The notes under the pieces were generated by a model. That model worked only from the letters and a program-made list of their open reading frames with translations. It made no database searches and was not told where the DNA came from. From SZUA-430 sp964561925 (lineage in GTDB: Bacteria; Pseudomonadota; Alphaproteobacteria; Micropepsales; Micropepsaceae), in the NCBI GenBank assembly GCA_964561925.1, contig CAZLRW010000164.1:1-7234 (forward strand): a DNA stretch of 7,234 bases, read 5' to 3'. Made by a program: the position numbers and the translations under genes. Of this stretch, positions 1 to 5,716 are shown in pieces (position 1 is the first letter of the stretch; the number at the start of each line of letters is the position of its first letter).

Positions 1-764
1 GCCGCGATGCGCGTGGTTTTCGGAACGCTGCACGCGAACGGCGGGATCCGCACGCAATTCGACGGCCCGTCGCGCTGCGTGCTCCAGCCGAACGTGTAGT
101 TCGGATAGACCGTCTGCTCCGCCGCGGCCGCGCCGATGCCGATGTCGAGCAGCGCCTGCGCCCCTGCCGCGCGCGCCACGTCGTTGTTGTAGCCGATCAA
201 TCCGAACATTGCCGCGACGTCTTCGGGGCACGAGCTCGTCAGCTCGGCCCATGCGCCCTTCGTGTTCGCAGTCGCGCCCGGGTCGATCGCCACGCCGCGC
301 GAACTCGCCGGCGTGAACAGCGCGACCGCGCGCGAGAAGCCCGGTGCGCCGCCGAGGCCGCTGTGGTGACCGGCGACGCTGAGATCGATCGTCCCGTTGC
401 CCACCGATTCGGCCATCCGCGCGCGCAGCTGGCTGCCGGACGGCACGTGCAGCGGCAGCGTCAGTTGCAGCGTGTGCTCGTCTTGAAGCTTTCCGGCGGC
501 GAAATACAGATCGGGAACGATGATCGCCTCCGACCCTGCGCCGCCGAGCGCAATGTCGATCATCCCGTTGAGGCCGCCGGAACTGCCGGTCGGCCGCGCG
601 ACGAAAATCGTCATCGCCTCCCACGACACGGTGGTTGCCGCGCCGATCGAGACGTAGGAACCTTTCGTGTTGGTGGCCCCGCCCGTCACGAGCGTTCCGC
701 GCGACGACGCTGTCAGCGCGCCGACCGTTTCGTGCACGCTCGAGACGTGCGACGGCTGGTACAT
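1..764 (-). CDS. Partial two-domain beta-rich phage structural protein, paralogue of the upstream gene (C-terminus off left edge)
   Basis: I read this frame directly from the reverse complement. It starts at ATG 764-762 and stays open for 254 codons to the left edge with no stop, so the C-terminus is missing. The protein begins MYQPSHVSSVHETVG and aligns almost end to end with the 277-residue product of the gene just upstream. Shared features are the VHE near residue 10, a [I/V]VPDL motif near 83-86, HVP[A/S]GSQL near 106-113, and a second repeat unit starting near 157. The motif G-A/T-x-N-T-K-G-S/A-W/Y occurs twice, near residues 29-37 and 164-172, so the protein is itself an internal duplication. 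It is rich in Gly, Ala, Ser and Thr, predicted mostly beta, and has no signal peptide or membrane segment. Its ATG overlaps the upstream TGA by one base (TGATG), and no Shine-Dalgarno is visible, so translation is probably coupled. I do not recognise the family. Position suggests a virion surface or fibre protein, which is inference. Confidence 0.8.
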   Translation of the reverse strand, partial: MYQPSHVSSVHETVGALTASSRGTLVTGGATNTKGSYVSIGAATTVSWEAMTIFVARPTGSSGGLNGMIDIALGGAGSEAIIVPDLYFAAGKLQDEHTLQLTLPLHVPSGSQLRARMAESVGNGTIDLSVAGHHSGLGGAPGFSRAVALFTPASSRGVAIDPGATANTKGAWAELTSSCPEDVAAMFGLIGYNNDVARAAGAQALLDIGIGAAAAEQTVYPNYTFGWSTQRDGPSNCVRIPPFACSVPKTTRIA

Positions 765-1597
765 CAGGGCACCAGGCCGTAGATCGCCAAGTCGATCGTG
801 CGATCGCCTGCGACGATGTCCGAACACCGGGCGCGCGCGGCGATCCGGGAACTTGCCGGGATTGCCGCCGCGAACGGGCCGAAGAACACGTCGTTCGGTC
901 CGTCCCAGGCCGAATCCCACTGAAATCCGAGGTCGGACACGATCGCTGACTCCGCCGTCGACGCGCCGACACCGATGTCGAGCAGCATTGCGGCCGTCGT
1001 GGTCCCGCGCGCCGTGTCAGCGTTGAAACCGACGACGCCGAGCAGCGCCGCGACGTCCGCCGCGCTCGACGCGACGAGCTGCGTCCACGCGCCCTCCGTG
1101 TTCGCCGTTCCGCCCGGATCGATCGCCGTGCCGCGGCTGCCGTTGATCGTGTAGAGCGCGATCGCGCGGCTGTAGCCGGGAAACCCGCCGGGGTTCGCGC
1201 TGTGGCCGATGATCAGCACACGGAACGACGACGAGGCGACGCTCGCCTGACAGCGCGCCGACAGCTGCGACCCCGCCGGCACGTGGATCGGGATCGCGAG
1301 CGCCATGTTGTGCTCGTCGATCTGCTTCAGCGACGAATAGTGCAGATCGGGCACCAGGATCGCGCGGTTCGCGCCGTCCGAGATGCCGATGTCGACCAGA
1401 AAGTCGGCGGCCGAGCCCGCCTCGCAGCAGACCGTGAAACCTTCGTAGGCGAACGACGTCACCGCGCCGAGATCGGTCCAGCTGCCTTTCGTGTTCGCGG
1501 TGCCGGCGGCGGCGATCGACGTGCCGTCGGACGAACCGCTCGTGCGCTCGCCCCGCGACTCGTGCACCGCGGAGAACGTGTTGGCGGGCAGGAACAT
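764..1597 (-). CDS. Two-domain beta-rich phage structural protein of unknown family
   Basis: Complete 277-residue protein with two related halves. Unit 1 spans about residues 24-150 and unit 2 about 155-277. Each unit opens with GTANT[K/E]G[S/A]W (residues 32-40 and 163-171). Each continues with a [F/L]L[V/L]DIG[I/V] strand (66-71 and 205-210) and an [I/V]xxDL motif. Each ends with an IP-A-S/x-x-[L/I]-[S/A]-A-R segment (about 105-115 and 246-255). Composition is Ala/Gly/Ser/Thr-rich, soluble and probably all beta, without signal peptide or transmembrane helix. The start at 1597 has no good Shine-Dalgarno, but the downstream paralogue begins at the equivalent residue (M-x-x-P....S-VHE), which supports it. 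A 51-base gap separates it from the preceding gene, the longest gap in this part of the block. No family is recognised. A head or tail fibre or decoration protein is the best inference from repeat structure and neighbours. Confidence 0.85.
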   Translation of the reverse strand: MFLPANTFSAVHESRGERTSGSSDGTSIAAAGTANTKGSWTDLGAVTSFAYEGFTVCCEAGSAADFLVDIGISDGANRAILVPDLHYSSLKQIDEHNMALAIPIHVPAGSQLSARCQASVASSSFRVLIIGHSANPGGFPGYSRAIALYTINGSRGTAIDPGGTANTEGAWTQLVASSAADVAALLGVVGFNADTARGTTTAAMLLDIGVGASTAESAIVSDLGFQWDSAWDGPNDVFFGPFAAAIPASSRIAARARCSDIVAGDRTIDLAIYGLVP

Positions 1598-1623
1598 GTC
1601 GTTAGCCCGGGCCCTGCCACGCC
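1583..1623 (-). promoter_or_regulatory. Possible stem-loop enclosing a start codon
   Basis: In the minus-strand transcript, bases 1623-1613 can pair with 1592-1583. This gives a 10-bp GC-rich stem with one bulged base at 1619. The 20-base loop (1612-1593) holds the ATG of the 277-residue gene (1597-1595) and includes the palindrome gcccgggc (1605-1612). This gene also lacks a clear Shine-Dalgarno, so the fold could limit or modulate initiation. In DNA this GC-rich a stem of this size can arise by chance, and part of it is constrained by coding. Confidence 0.25.
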
Positions 1624-1648
1624 GAAGCTCCGCACGAGCGTAAGCGGG

Positions 1649-1984
1649 TCATGCGTTGTAGATCGCCCAAGGAAAGGCTCTGCCCGTGCCTTGGGTTTGT
1701 TTCAGCGTCAGCTTGTAGTGATGCGGCGACAAGAGCGGCGGGCCCATCCAGAGCGCTTCGGACTGCACGCCGATCAGCGACCAGACTTTGATCAGCCGCT
1801 CGGTGTCACCGCTGCGCGCCTTGCCGTAGAGGCGGATCTCGACCAGGTCCGGCGTCGTGCCGCCCAGCATTGCCGCCACGTCGATCGCCGGCTGATAGAC
1901 GCCCGCGTCCGTGACCGTCGCCAAGGTATGCTCGGTCGAGATGGTCGCCGTCTGCGAGCCCGACGTCTTGACCGCAGCGGCCAT
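1649..1984 (-). CDS. Small phage structural-type protein (111 aa), function unknown
   Basis: Complete 111-residue protein. The N-terminus is Thr/Ser-rich (residues 1-27) with TATISTEHTLATV. A central strand pair follows (DLVEIRLYGKARSG, about 46-59). The C-terminus is KLTLKQTQGTGRAFPW (91-106). This layout, ending in a LKQT-x-GTGR-x-F-P-W motif, is one I associate with small conserved proteins of unknown function in phage structural modules; that is recollection of the family, not a search. No signal peptide or membrane helix is visible. The ATG at 1984 has GGAG at 1994-1991 with six bases between, and the gene starts three bases after the stop of the preceding gene, so it belongs to the same transcription unit. 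A fibre or capsid accessory role is plausible from neighbours only. Confidence 0.85.
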   Translation of the reverse strand: MAAAVKTSGSQTATISTEHTLATVTDAGVYQPAIDVAAMLGGTTPDLVEIRLYGKARSGDTERLIKVWSLIGVQSEALWMGPPLLSPHHYKLTLKQTQGTGRAFPWAIYNA

Positions 1985-1987
1985 GCC

Positions 1988-2407
1988 TCACTCCGTCGCC
2001 AGCACGGCGGCCGCGCGCGCTTCGCTCAAGAGGCCCGCAAACACGAGATAGGCGACGCCGTTGATCGTCGACTGCGCGGCGATGTCGATTTCGGGCGAGA
2101 CCTGGATCGCGAGCATCAACTGCTTCACGACCGGATCGGGCGAGGCCGCGATCGCCGCGAACTCGGCCGCCGAAAACGCGAGCACGAAGCGCGAGCAGGC
2201 GATGTTGCGCGGCCGGTGCTTCGGCACGACGGTGACGACGTTGCGCCTCGCCTCGTCCCAGGCATGCGTTTCGTCGAGCGCCGGCGCGCCCGCGAGCTTC
2301 GCAAGCCCGCGCGCCGCCAGCACGTCGTCCGGCGCGATCAGCCCGCCGTCGGTCGGGTTCCAGGACTCGAGCCGGCCGGTCGCGATTTCGTAGACGTAGA
2401 GGGCCAT
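1988..2407 (-). CDS. Phage virion-associated protein of unknown function (139 aa)
   Basis: Start chosen at ATG 2407-2405, which overlaps the TGA of the preceding gene by one base (TGATG); the reading frame stays open farther upstream only as a shadow of that gene. The 139-residue product begins MALYVYEIATGRLESWNPTD. The first half resembles the short strand-rich N-terminal region seen in several phage fibre-neighbouring proteins, including the H-A-W-D motif at 48-51. The second half, about residues 72-139, is helical and Ala-rich (FSAAEFAAIAAS, then VVKQLMLAIQ, then GVAYLVFAGLLSEARAAAVL). The apolar stretch near 116-134 looks amphipathic rather than a membrane anchor. No Shine-Dalgarno is visible, which fits translational coupling. 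Similar proteins in phage genomes are generally annotated as hypothetical, so I assign no biochemical role. Confidence 0.82.
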   Translation of the reverse strand: MALYVYEIATGRLESWNPTDGGLIAPDDVLAARGLAKLAGAPALDETHAWDEARRNVVTVVPKHRPRNIACSRFVLAFSAAEFAAIAASPDPVVKQLMLAIQVSPEIDIAAQSTINGVAYLVFAGLLSEARAAAVLATE

Positions 2408-2844
2408 CAAAGGTCGCAGATACCCAAGGCGTTCCACTGAATGGTCACTTGCGCGCCGCTGCTCGTCGAGAACGGCATGCCCGTGATGGAGGCATCCCAG
2501 AACGCGACGAGATAGGACGTGGTGTCGCCGACGCTGTCGTTGACGAAGACGACGAAGCCCTCGACCGTGACGCCGCCCGTATTCACCGACGCGAACACTG
2601 TGTCCGCCCCGTCGAACGTGCCGTTCGTGTACGTGGGCGAGGTGATGACCTCCGAGTTCGCGCGCGCCGTGCCGCCGTCGCCGTGCGTGCCGGAAAGGTC
2701 GTTGAAGAAATCGTGCGCGGTCGAGTAGGTGTACGTGCCCGTGTCGACGAAGATCACCGACGCACCCGCGCCGGTGTTGAGCTCCGAGGCGCCGGTGCCC
2801 AGCATGATGGCCTGCTTCCACAGGGGATAGAAGGCGTTAGCCAT
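2407..2844 (-). CDS. Probable phage virion or fibre-like structural protein (145 aa)
   Basis: Complete 145-residue protein beginning MANAFYPLWKQAIM. It is Thr/Ser/Gly/Asp/Val-rich and predicted nearly all beta. Notable segments are IFVDTGTYTYSTAHDFFNDL (31-50), a TYTNGTFDGADTVF strand region (71-84) and QVTIQWNALGICDL at the C-terminus (132-145). An N-terminal M-A-N-x-x-Y followed by a DTGTYTYS-like segment and a C-terminal V-T-I-x-W-N-x-x-G-I is a pattern I recognise from phage proteins encoded in structural modules; most carry no assigned function. The start is well supported: GGAGG at 2856-2852 sits seven bases before the ATG. The gene overlaps the end of the preceding one by eight bases. 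The strong ribosome site hints at higher expression than its neighbours, as expected for a multi-copy virion component. That last step is inference. Confidence 0.85.
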   Translation of the reverse strand: MANAFYPLWKQAIMLGTGASELNTGAGASVIFVDTGTYTYSTAHDFFNDLSGTHGDGGTARANSEVITSPTYTNGTFDGADTVFASVNTGGVTVEGFVVFVNDSVGDTTSYLVAFWDASITGMPFSTSSGAQVTIQWNALGICDL

Positions 2845-3121
2845 CTGTCGGCCTCCGTTTCTCGTTCTCGATCACGCGTTGCGCGAAGTTCCAGAGCCGC
2901 TGCGCGAGTTCGTCGCTCGTCATCGCCCGCATGCCGACGATCGCGCGCGCTTCCTGCTCGACGAGCCGGCCGACCGGCACGTGCGGATATTTCACGCTGA
3001 TCGTCGGCGGATGGAACACGCTCGACGATTCCAGCTTCGTCATGATGCCGTCGCCGAGCCGCACGTGCGGCTTGCCGACAATCTTGCCGTTGATCTTTTC
3101 CGGTTTGATGATCGGCATCAT
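2837..3121 (-). CDS. Small unrecognised phage gene (94 aa)
   Basis: A 94-residue basic protein. Residues 1-50 are strand- and loop-rich with many Lys, Pro and Val (PEKINGKIVGKPHVRLGDG, then FHPPTISVKYPHVPVGRLVE). Residues 55-88 form one long probable helix (EQEARAIVGMRAMTSDELAQ, then LWNFAQRVIENEK). The tail is charged. The ATG at 3121 overlaps the upstream TGA as ATGA, and no Shine-Dalgarno is seen, so translation is probably by reinitiation. A second in-frame ATG follows immediately (residue 2) and could be the true start. I do not recognise the family. Its place between the capsid gene and the fibre-like genes is compatible with a minor head or connector role, but no motif shows it. Confidence 0.78.
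   Translation of the reverse strand: MMPIIKPEKINGKIVGKPHVRLGDGIMTKLESSSVFHPPTISVKYPHVPVGRLVEQEARAIVGMRAMTSDELAQRLWNFAQRVIENEKRRPTDG
2852..2856 (-). promoter_or_regulatory. Strong Shine-Dalgarno for the 145-aa structural gene
   Basis: GGAGG on the minus strand, seven bases upstream of the ATG at 2844 and lying inside the end of the preceding gene. It is the best ribosome binding site in the small-gene block and fixes the start of the 145-residue gene. Confidence 0.7.
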
Positions 3122-3534
3122 GGCGGGGACACCATGGCGTCGATGAGATCGAGCTTCGCCTGCAGCTCGTCGGCCTTGGCCTGCTCGGTCGCGTCGAGCG
3201 GGCGTTTGGCCTTGAACGCGCCGGCCAGAATGGCGTTCAGCGCATTCTCGATTTCGCCGCGCTGTGCCGCGAGGTCGGCGGGCTTCGGCGCGACGACGAT
3301 GTGGCCGTCGCCGGCGACCTGCCAGCGATGAAACGGCACGTCCTTGAGCCCGAGCGCTTCTTCGTCTTCGACGACGAGCAGCGAATCCGCGCCGGCGGCC
3401 ATCTTTTCGGATTTCGCGAAGTCGGCCGGCGCGACGCCCTCCTTCATGAGAAGCGCCAAGCGCTTTTCGCTCGGACGCATGACGGCCTTCACCATCCGCG
3501 TCTTGCCGTCGTACTGCAGGATCACAAGTGTCAT
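3118..3534 (-). CDS. Unrecognised phage gene (138 aa)
   Basis: Start chosen at ATG 3534-3532, which overlaps the preceding TGA as ATGA and has GAGGG (3544-3540) five bases upstream; a longer reading in this frame to 3729 would overlap the neighbour heavily and is rejected. The 138-residue product begins MTLVILQYDGKTRMVKAVMR. An N-terminal mixed alpha/beta part (1-80) contains LLVVEDEEALGLKD (52-65) and the aromatic segment VPFHRWQV (66-73). A C-terminal helical part (84-133) is rich in Ala, Lys, Glu and Leu with the look of a short coiled coil or helical hairpin (QRGEIENALNAILAG and AKADELQAKLDLIDAM). No signal or membrane segment is visible. I do not know this family. The helical end could mediate oligomerisation. 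Confidence 0.8.
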   Translation of the reverse strand: MTLVILQYDGKTRMVKAVMRPSEKRLALLMKEGVAPADFAKSEKMAAGADSLLVVEDEEALGLKDVPFHRWQVAGDGHIVVAPKPADLAAQRGEIENALNAILAGAFKAKRPLDATEQAKADELQAKLDLIDAMVSPP

Positions 3535-3764
3535 GGGTGCCCTCGGGGGGAAACGGTCAGGCGGCGCTCGGCCCGCGGTTTTTTCATCGGCCTGGCGGAC
3601 ATCATCCGGTTGACAGGCGCGGCGCGAACGGCCTCGTCCTCGTAGACCGCAACACCGCGCGCGATCAGCAGCTCGGCCGTCGAGAGCGGCATCTCCGTGA
3701 AGACGTGGCCGGGTTGCCAATCCGACCACGCCTCGAGGAGACGGACTTTGCGCGGGTTCGACAC
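3531..3764 (-). CDS. Small phage protein of unknown function (77 aa, GTG start)
   Basis: Start assigned to GTG 3764-3762, four bases after the TAA of the preceding gene, giving 77 residues: MSNPRKVRLLEAWSDWQPGH and onward. The frame is open to an ATG at 3929, but that would overlap the preceding gene by about 160 bases and add an Arg/Ser-rich shadow sequence, so I reject it. A CTG slightly upstream is a less likely alternative. Residues 5-43 (roughly VRLLEAWSDWQPGHVFTEMP, then STAELLIARGVAVYED) follow a pattern common in small phage proteins near the capsid gene: a short strand, W-x-P-G-x-V, then a helix ending L-I-x-R-G-V-A. The last 30 residues are Arg/Pro-rich and probably disordered. No Shine-Dalgarno is visible. 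The start codon is the least certain part of this call; function is unknown. Confidence 0.7.
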   Translation of the reverse strand: MSNPRKVRLLEAWSDWQPGHVFTEMPLSTAELLIARGVAVYEDEAVRAAPVNRMMSARPMKKPRAERRLTVSPRGHP

Positions 3765-3768
3765 GACT

Positions 3769-4233
3769 TTAAGCGTCGACAGCCGGCGCGACGGACGGCA
3801 GGTAACCCTGCGCGATGATCGCGGCCGGAAAGCCGTTCGTGTGCGTGCCGGTCGTGTCAAGCCAAAGACGCACGAAACGCTTGCTCGGAATGACGCCGAT
3901 CCGGAAGTGCGCGGGATCTTCCGCGGCATCGTCGACCGTGGCGATGACGCCGCCGGCCGCGGGCGCGGTCGTGCGCGCCGGCGTGAGCCCGGTCACGACG
4001 CGCGACGCATCGGTGATGGCTACGTAGTTGCCGTCGGAGTCGGTGTCGCTTTCCTCGAGCTTCACCTGATAGAACACCGACCCCGACAGCGTATCGCCGG
4101 ATACGCCGCAGAGTGCGGTCAGTTCGACATAGCCGAAACCGCGGGTGTCGAAGCCGTTCGCAGGTTTGCCTTCGGTGTCGTTGTTGACGACGAGCGGCGG
4201 CAAGAGCACCGCCATTTTTGAAGTGGGACGCAT
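3769..4233 (-). CDS. Probable capsid-associated (decoration-like) protein, 154 aa
   Basis: Complete 154-residue protein directly after the capsid gene. It is predicted mostly beta. Key segments are NGFDTRGFGYVELTALCG (26-43), VFYQVKLEESDTDSDGNYVA (53-72), the Ala/Thr-rich 84-100, and FRIGVIPSKRFVRLWLDTTG (110-129) followed by THTNGFPAAIIAQGYLP. The layout of D-x-x-G-F..., H/E-S-D-x-x-D-G-x-Y-x-x-[I/V]-x-D, then [K/R]-R-[F/Y]-[V/L]-[R/K]-L and a C-terminal strand recalls a family of small phage proteins often found next to major capsid genes. I recall them as mostly hypothetical, so capsid decoration is inference. The ATG at 4233 has GGAG at 4246-4243, nine bases upstream. An in-frame ATG at residue 7 is an alternative start. 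Confidence 0.82.
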   Translation of the reverse strand: MRPTSKMAVLLPPLVVNNDTEGKPANGFDTRGFGYVELTALCGVSGDTLSGSVFYQVKLEESDTDSDGNYVAITDASRVVTGLTPARTTAPAAGGVIATVDDAAEDPAHFRIGVIPSKRFVRLWLDTTGTHTNGFPAAIIAQGYLPSVAPAVDA

Positions 4234-4262
4234 TTCGATGTTCTCCGAAAGAGATTGAAACC

Positions 4263-4285
4263 CGGGCGGCTCGCCGAGCCGCCCG
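4263..4285 (-). terminator. GC-rich hairpin after the major capsid gene (possible partial terminator or mRNA-stabilising element)
   Basis: A perfect 10-bp inverted repeat, cgggcggctc and gagccgcccg, with a 3-base loop lies in the 69-base gap between the capsid gene stop (4303) and the next start (4233). It begins 17 bases after the capsid stop in the transcript. The bases that follow on the minus strand (ggtttcaatctctttc) are pyrimidine-rich but lack a continuous U run, so it looks like a weak or leaky intrinsic terminator or a 3'-end stabiliser that would favour capsid mRNA over downstream genes. The stem is clear in the sequence; its role is inferred. Confidence 0.5.
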
Positions 4286-4302
4286 TCAGAAGGGGCGTGC
4301 GA

Positions 4303-5703
4303 TTACGATCCGACGAGCGCGATCAGCGGCCCAGCGTCGCTGGCGTTGCCGAGCGAATGCGGCACGATGTCGACGCGCTCCGTCGCGCGGATTCCGATCT
4401 GGTCATATTCCCAGTAGCGCTGATCGGAGAGAGCGATCGTGATGCCGCGACGCTCGCCCATTTTCACGCCGAGCGAGAGGTCGCCGAAGAACGCCATCGC
4501 GACACCGGTGAGCGAGGTCAGAACCTTCGGCAGCGTCTGATCGGTTTCGACCGGATAGCCCATGTAGCTCGGCATGCGAAGACCATTCGCCATTTCGGTC
4601 GCGGTCACGCCGCCGGCGGCGGTCGCGATGCGCATCAGCGCGTTCACCCAGCCGGGATTGGAGATGTACCAACGCGGGTTGGCGACGTATTTGGGCAACT
4701 TGCCCATGGCGCCTTCCAGATCGCCCTTCGTCAGGCCGCCGAACGTGTTGGCCGAAGCGGTGTGCACGCTCGCCGCATGCGCGCCGGAAATGATTTTCGG
4801 GCGAATGCCGAAAATGCCGCCATAGGTCGACGTGCCGTCGCCGTTCCAGCCGGCCGCGTCCTCCGAAATCGCAAACGCATAGGCCATTTCACGCGCGAGA
4901 TCGTCGGCGATCGAAATGATCGCATCTTCGTTGAGCTCCGACGAAAAGCGGGTGAGCGCCGCGAGCTTCTTCGCGGTCAGCGTGACCTGCCCCCACGCTT
5001 TCTCCGACTCCGTGATCTGCGCCGCTTCGTTCACCCAGTAGGCCGTGAGGCCGCCGGTGCGGATCGGCTGCGACTGCGTGTCCGATGCCATCGGCGTCAC
5101 GCCGGCGTGGCGGCGGAACGTGCCGAACGTCTCGCGCAGGTCGATGATCGCCTGCTCGAAAGCCGGGATGACCAGGAAGCCGCCGGCGACGTTCGAACCT
5201 TCGTTTTGCGCACGCGTGACGACGTCGATGCCGCGCTCGAGCAGCCATTTCGCCGCGCGCTCGCCCATCTGGTTGAGATGCAGGCGGCCCGGCGCACTGC
5301 GCCCGAGCGTCGCCAAGAGGAACATGCCGGCGGTGTAGGCATCCTCTTCGGCGTTCGGTCCTTTGAACGCCTTCAGCACGCCGTAGCGGTGTTTCGCCTG
5401 CGCGGGCACCAGCGAACGGTGCGAGGGATCGCTGCCGGGGTGGAGCTGAACCGCGGCCGCTGCTCGCGCCGCCTCGATCTTTTGTTCGTCGGCGATTTCG
5501 CCGTCGAGCCGGTCGAGATCGGCCTTGATGGCGGCGATGCGCTCCTTCAGCGCGGCAATGTCGGCCGCTTCGGCGTCACTCGGATCGCGGTCGCCGTCTT
5601 TCTCGATGCGGTCGCCGATCGCGTCCAGCTTCGCGATGATCTCCTTGAGCTCGTCGGCCATCGCGCCGCGCTTCTCGCGCAGCTTGTTCAGTCTCTTTGA
5701 CAT
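4303..5703 (-). CDS. HK97-family major capsid protein with N-terminal delta domain
   Basis: Complete 466-residue protein that forms the icosahedral shell. Residues 1-80 are a charged coiled coil (LREKRGAMADELKEIIAKLD, then IAALKERIAAIKADLDRLDG), the delta domain that acts as built-in scaffold in HK97-type phages and is removed by the prohead protease. A linker (about 81-105) leads to the mature part; cleavage near residue 100 would match HK97, but the exact bond is not visible. The conserved core starts with the GGFLVIP motif (174-180), typical of the entry to the capsid fold. It continues through TGGLTAYWVNEAAQITESE (216-234), LAALTRFSSELNEDA (248-261), the glycine-rich DAAGWNGDGTSTYGGIFGI (282-300) and the C-terminal FGDLSLGVKMGERRGITI (406-423). 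Length is usual for a capsid protein carrying a delta domain. GAGGG (5717-5713) overlaps the protease stop codon and sits nine bases upstream of the ATG. I cannot establish from sequence alone whether HK97-like chemical cross-linking occurs. Confidence 0.96.
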   Translation of the reverse strand: MSKRLNKLREKRGAMADELKEIIAKLDAIGDRIEKDGDRDPSDAEAADIAALKERIAAIKADLDRLDGEIADEQKIEAARAAAAVQLHPGSDPSHRSLVPAQAKHRYGVLKAFKGPNAEEDAYTAGMFLLATLGRSAPGRLHLNQMGERAAKWLLERGIDVVTRAQNEGSNVAGGFLVIPAFEQAIIDLRETFGTFRRHAGVTPMASDTQSQPIRTGGLTAYWVNEAAQITESEKAWGQVTLTAKKLAALTRFSSELNEDAIISIADDLAREMAYAFAISEDAAGWNGDGTSTYGGIFGIRPKIISGAHAASVHTASANTFGGLTKGDLEGAMGKLPKYVANPRWYISNPGWVNALMRIATAAGGVTATEMANGLRMPSYMGYPVETDQTLPKVLTSLTGVAMAFFGDLSLGVKMGERRGITIALSDQRYWEYDQIGIRATERVDIVPHSLGNASDAGPLIALVGS

Positions 5704-5716
5704 TGGGTCTTACCCT

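Noticed and set aside
1202..2440. Plus-strand open frame of 412 codons
   Set aside because: It spans three well-supported minus-strand genes and their junctions, and its translation is Arg-rich and low-complexity, as expected of an antisense shadow.
1988..2821. 277-codon minus-strand reading with a long N-terminal extension of the 139-aa gene
   Set aside because: The first 138 codons give a His/Arg-rich sequence that overlaps the beta-rich 145-residue gene; the TGATG junction at 2407 gives a natural start.
3531..3929. Longer ATG-initiated form of the 77-aa gene (132 aa)
   Set aside because: It would overlap the preceding gene by about 160 bases with an Arg/Ser-rich shadow N-terminus; GTG 3764 directly after the preceding stop fits the tight layout.
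4255..5700. Long plus-strand open frame of 481 codons opposite the capsid gene
   Set aside because: It lies exactly antisense to the well-supported major capsid gene, its product is Arg/His/Ala-rich without any family resemblance, and such frames are expected when the real gene has strong G/C third-position bias.
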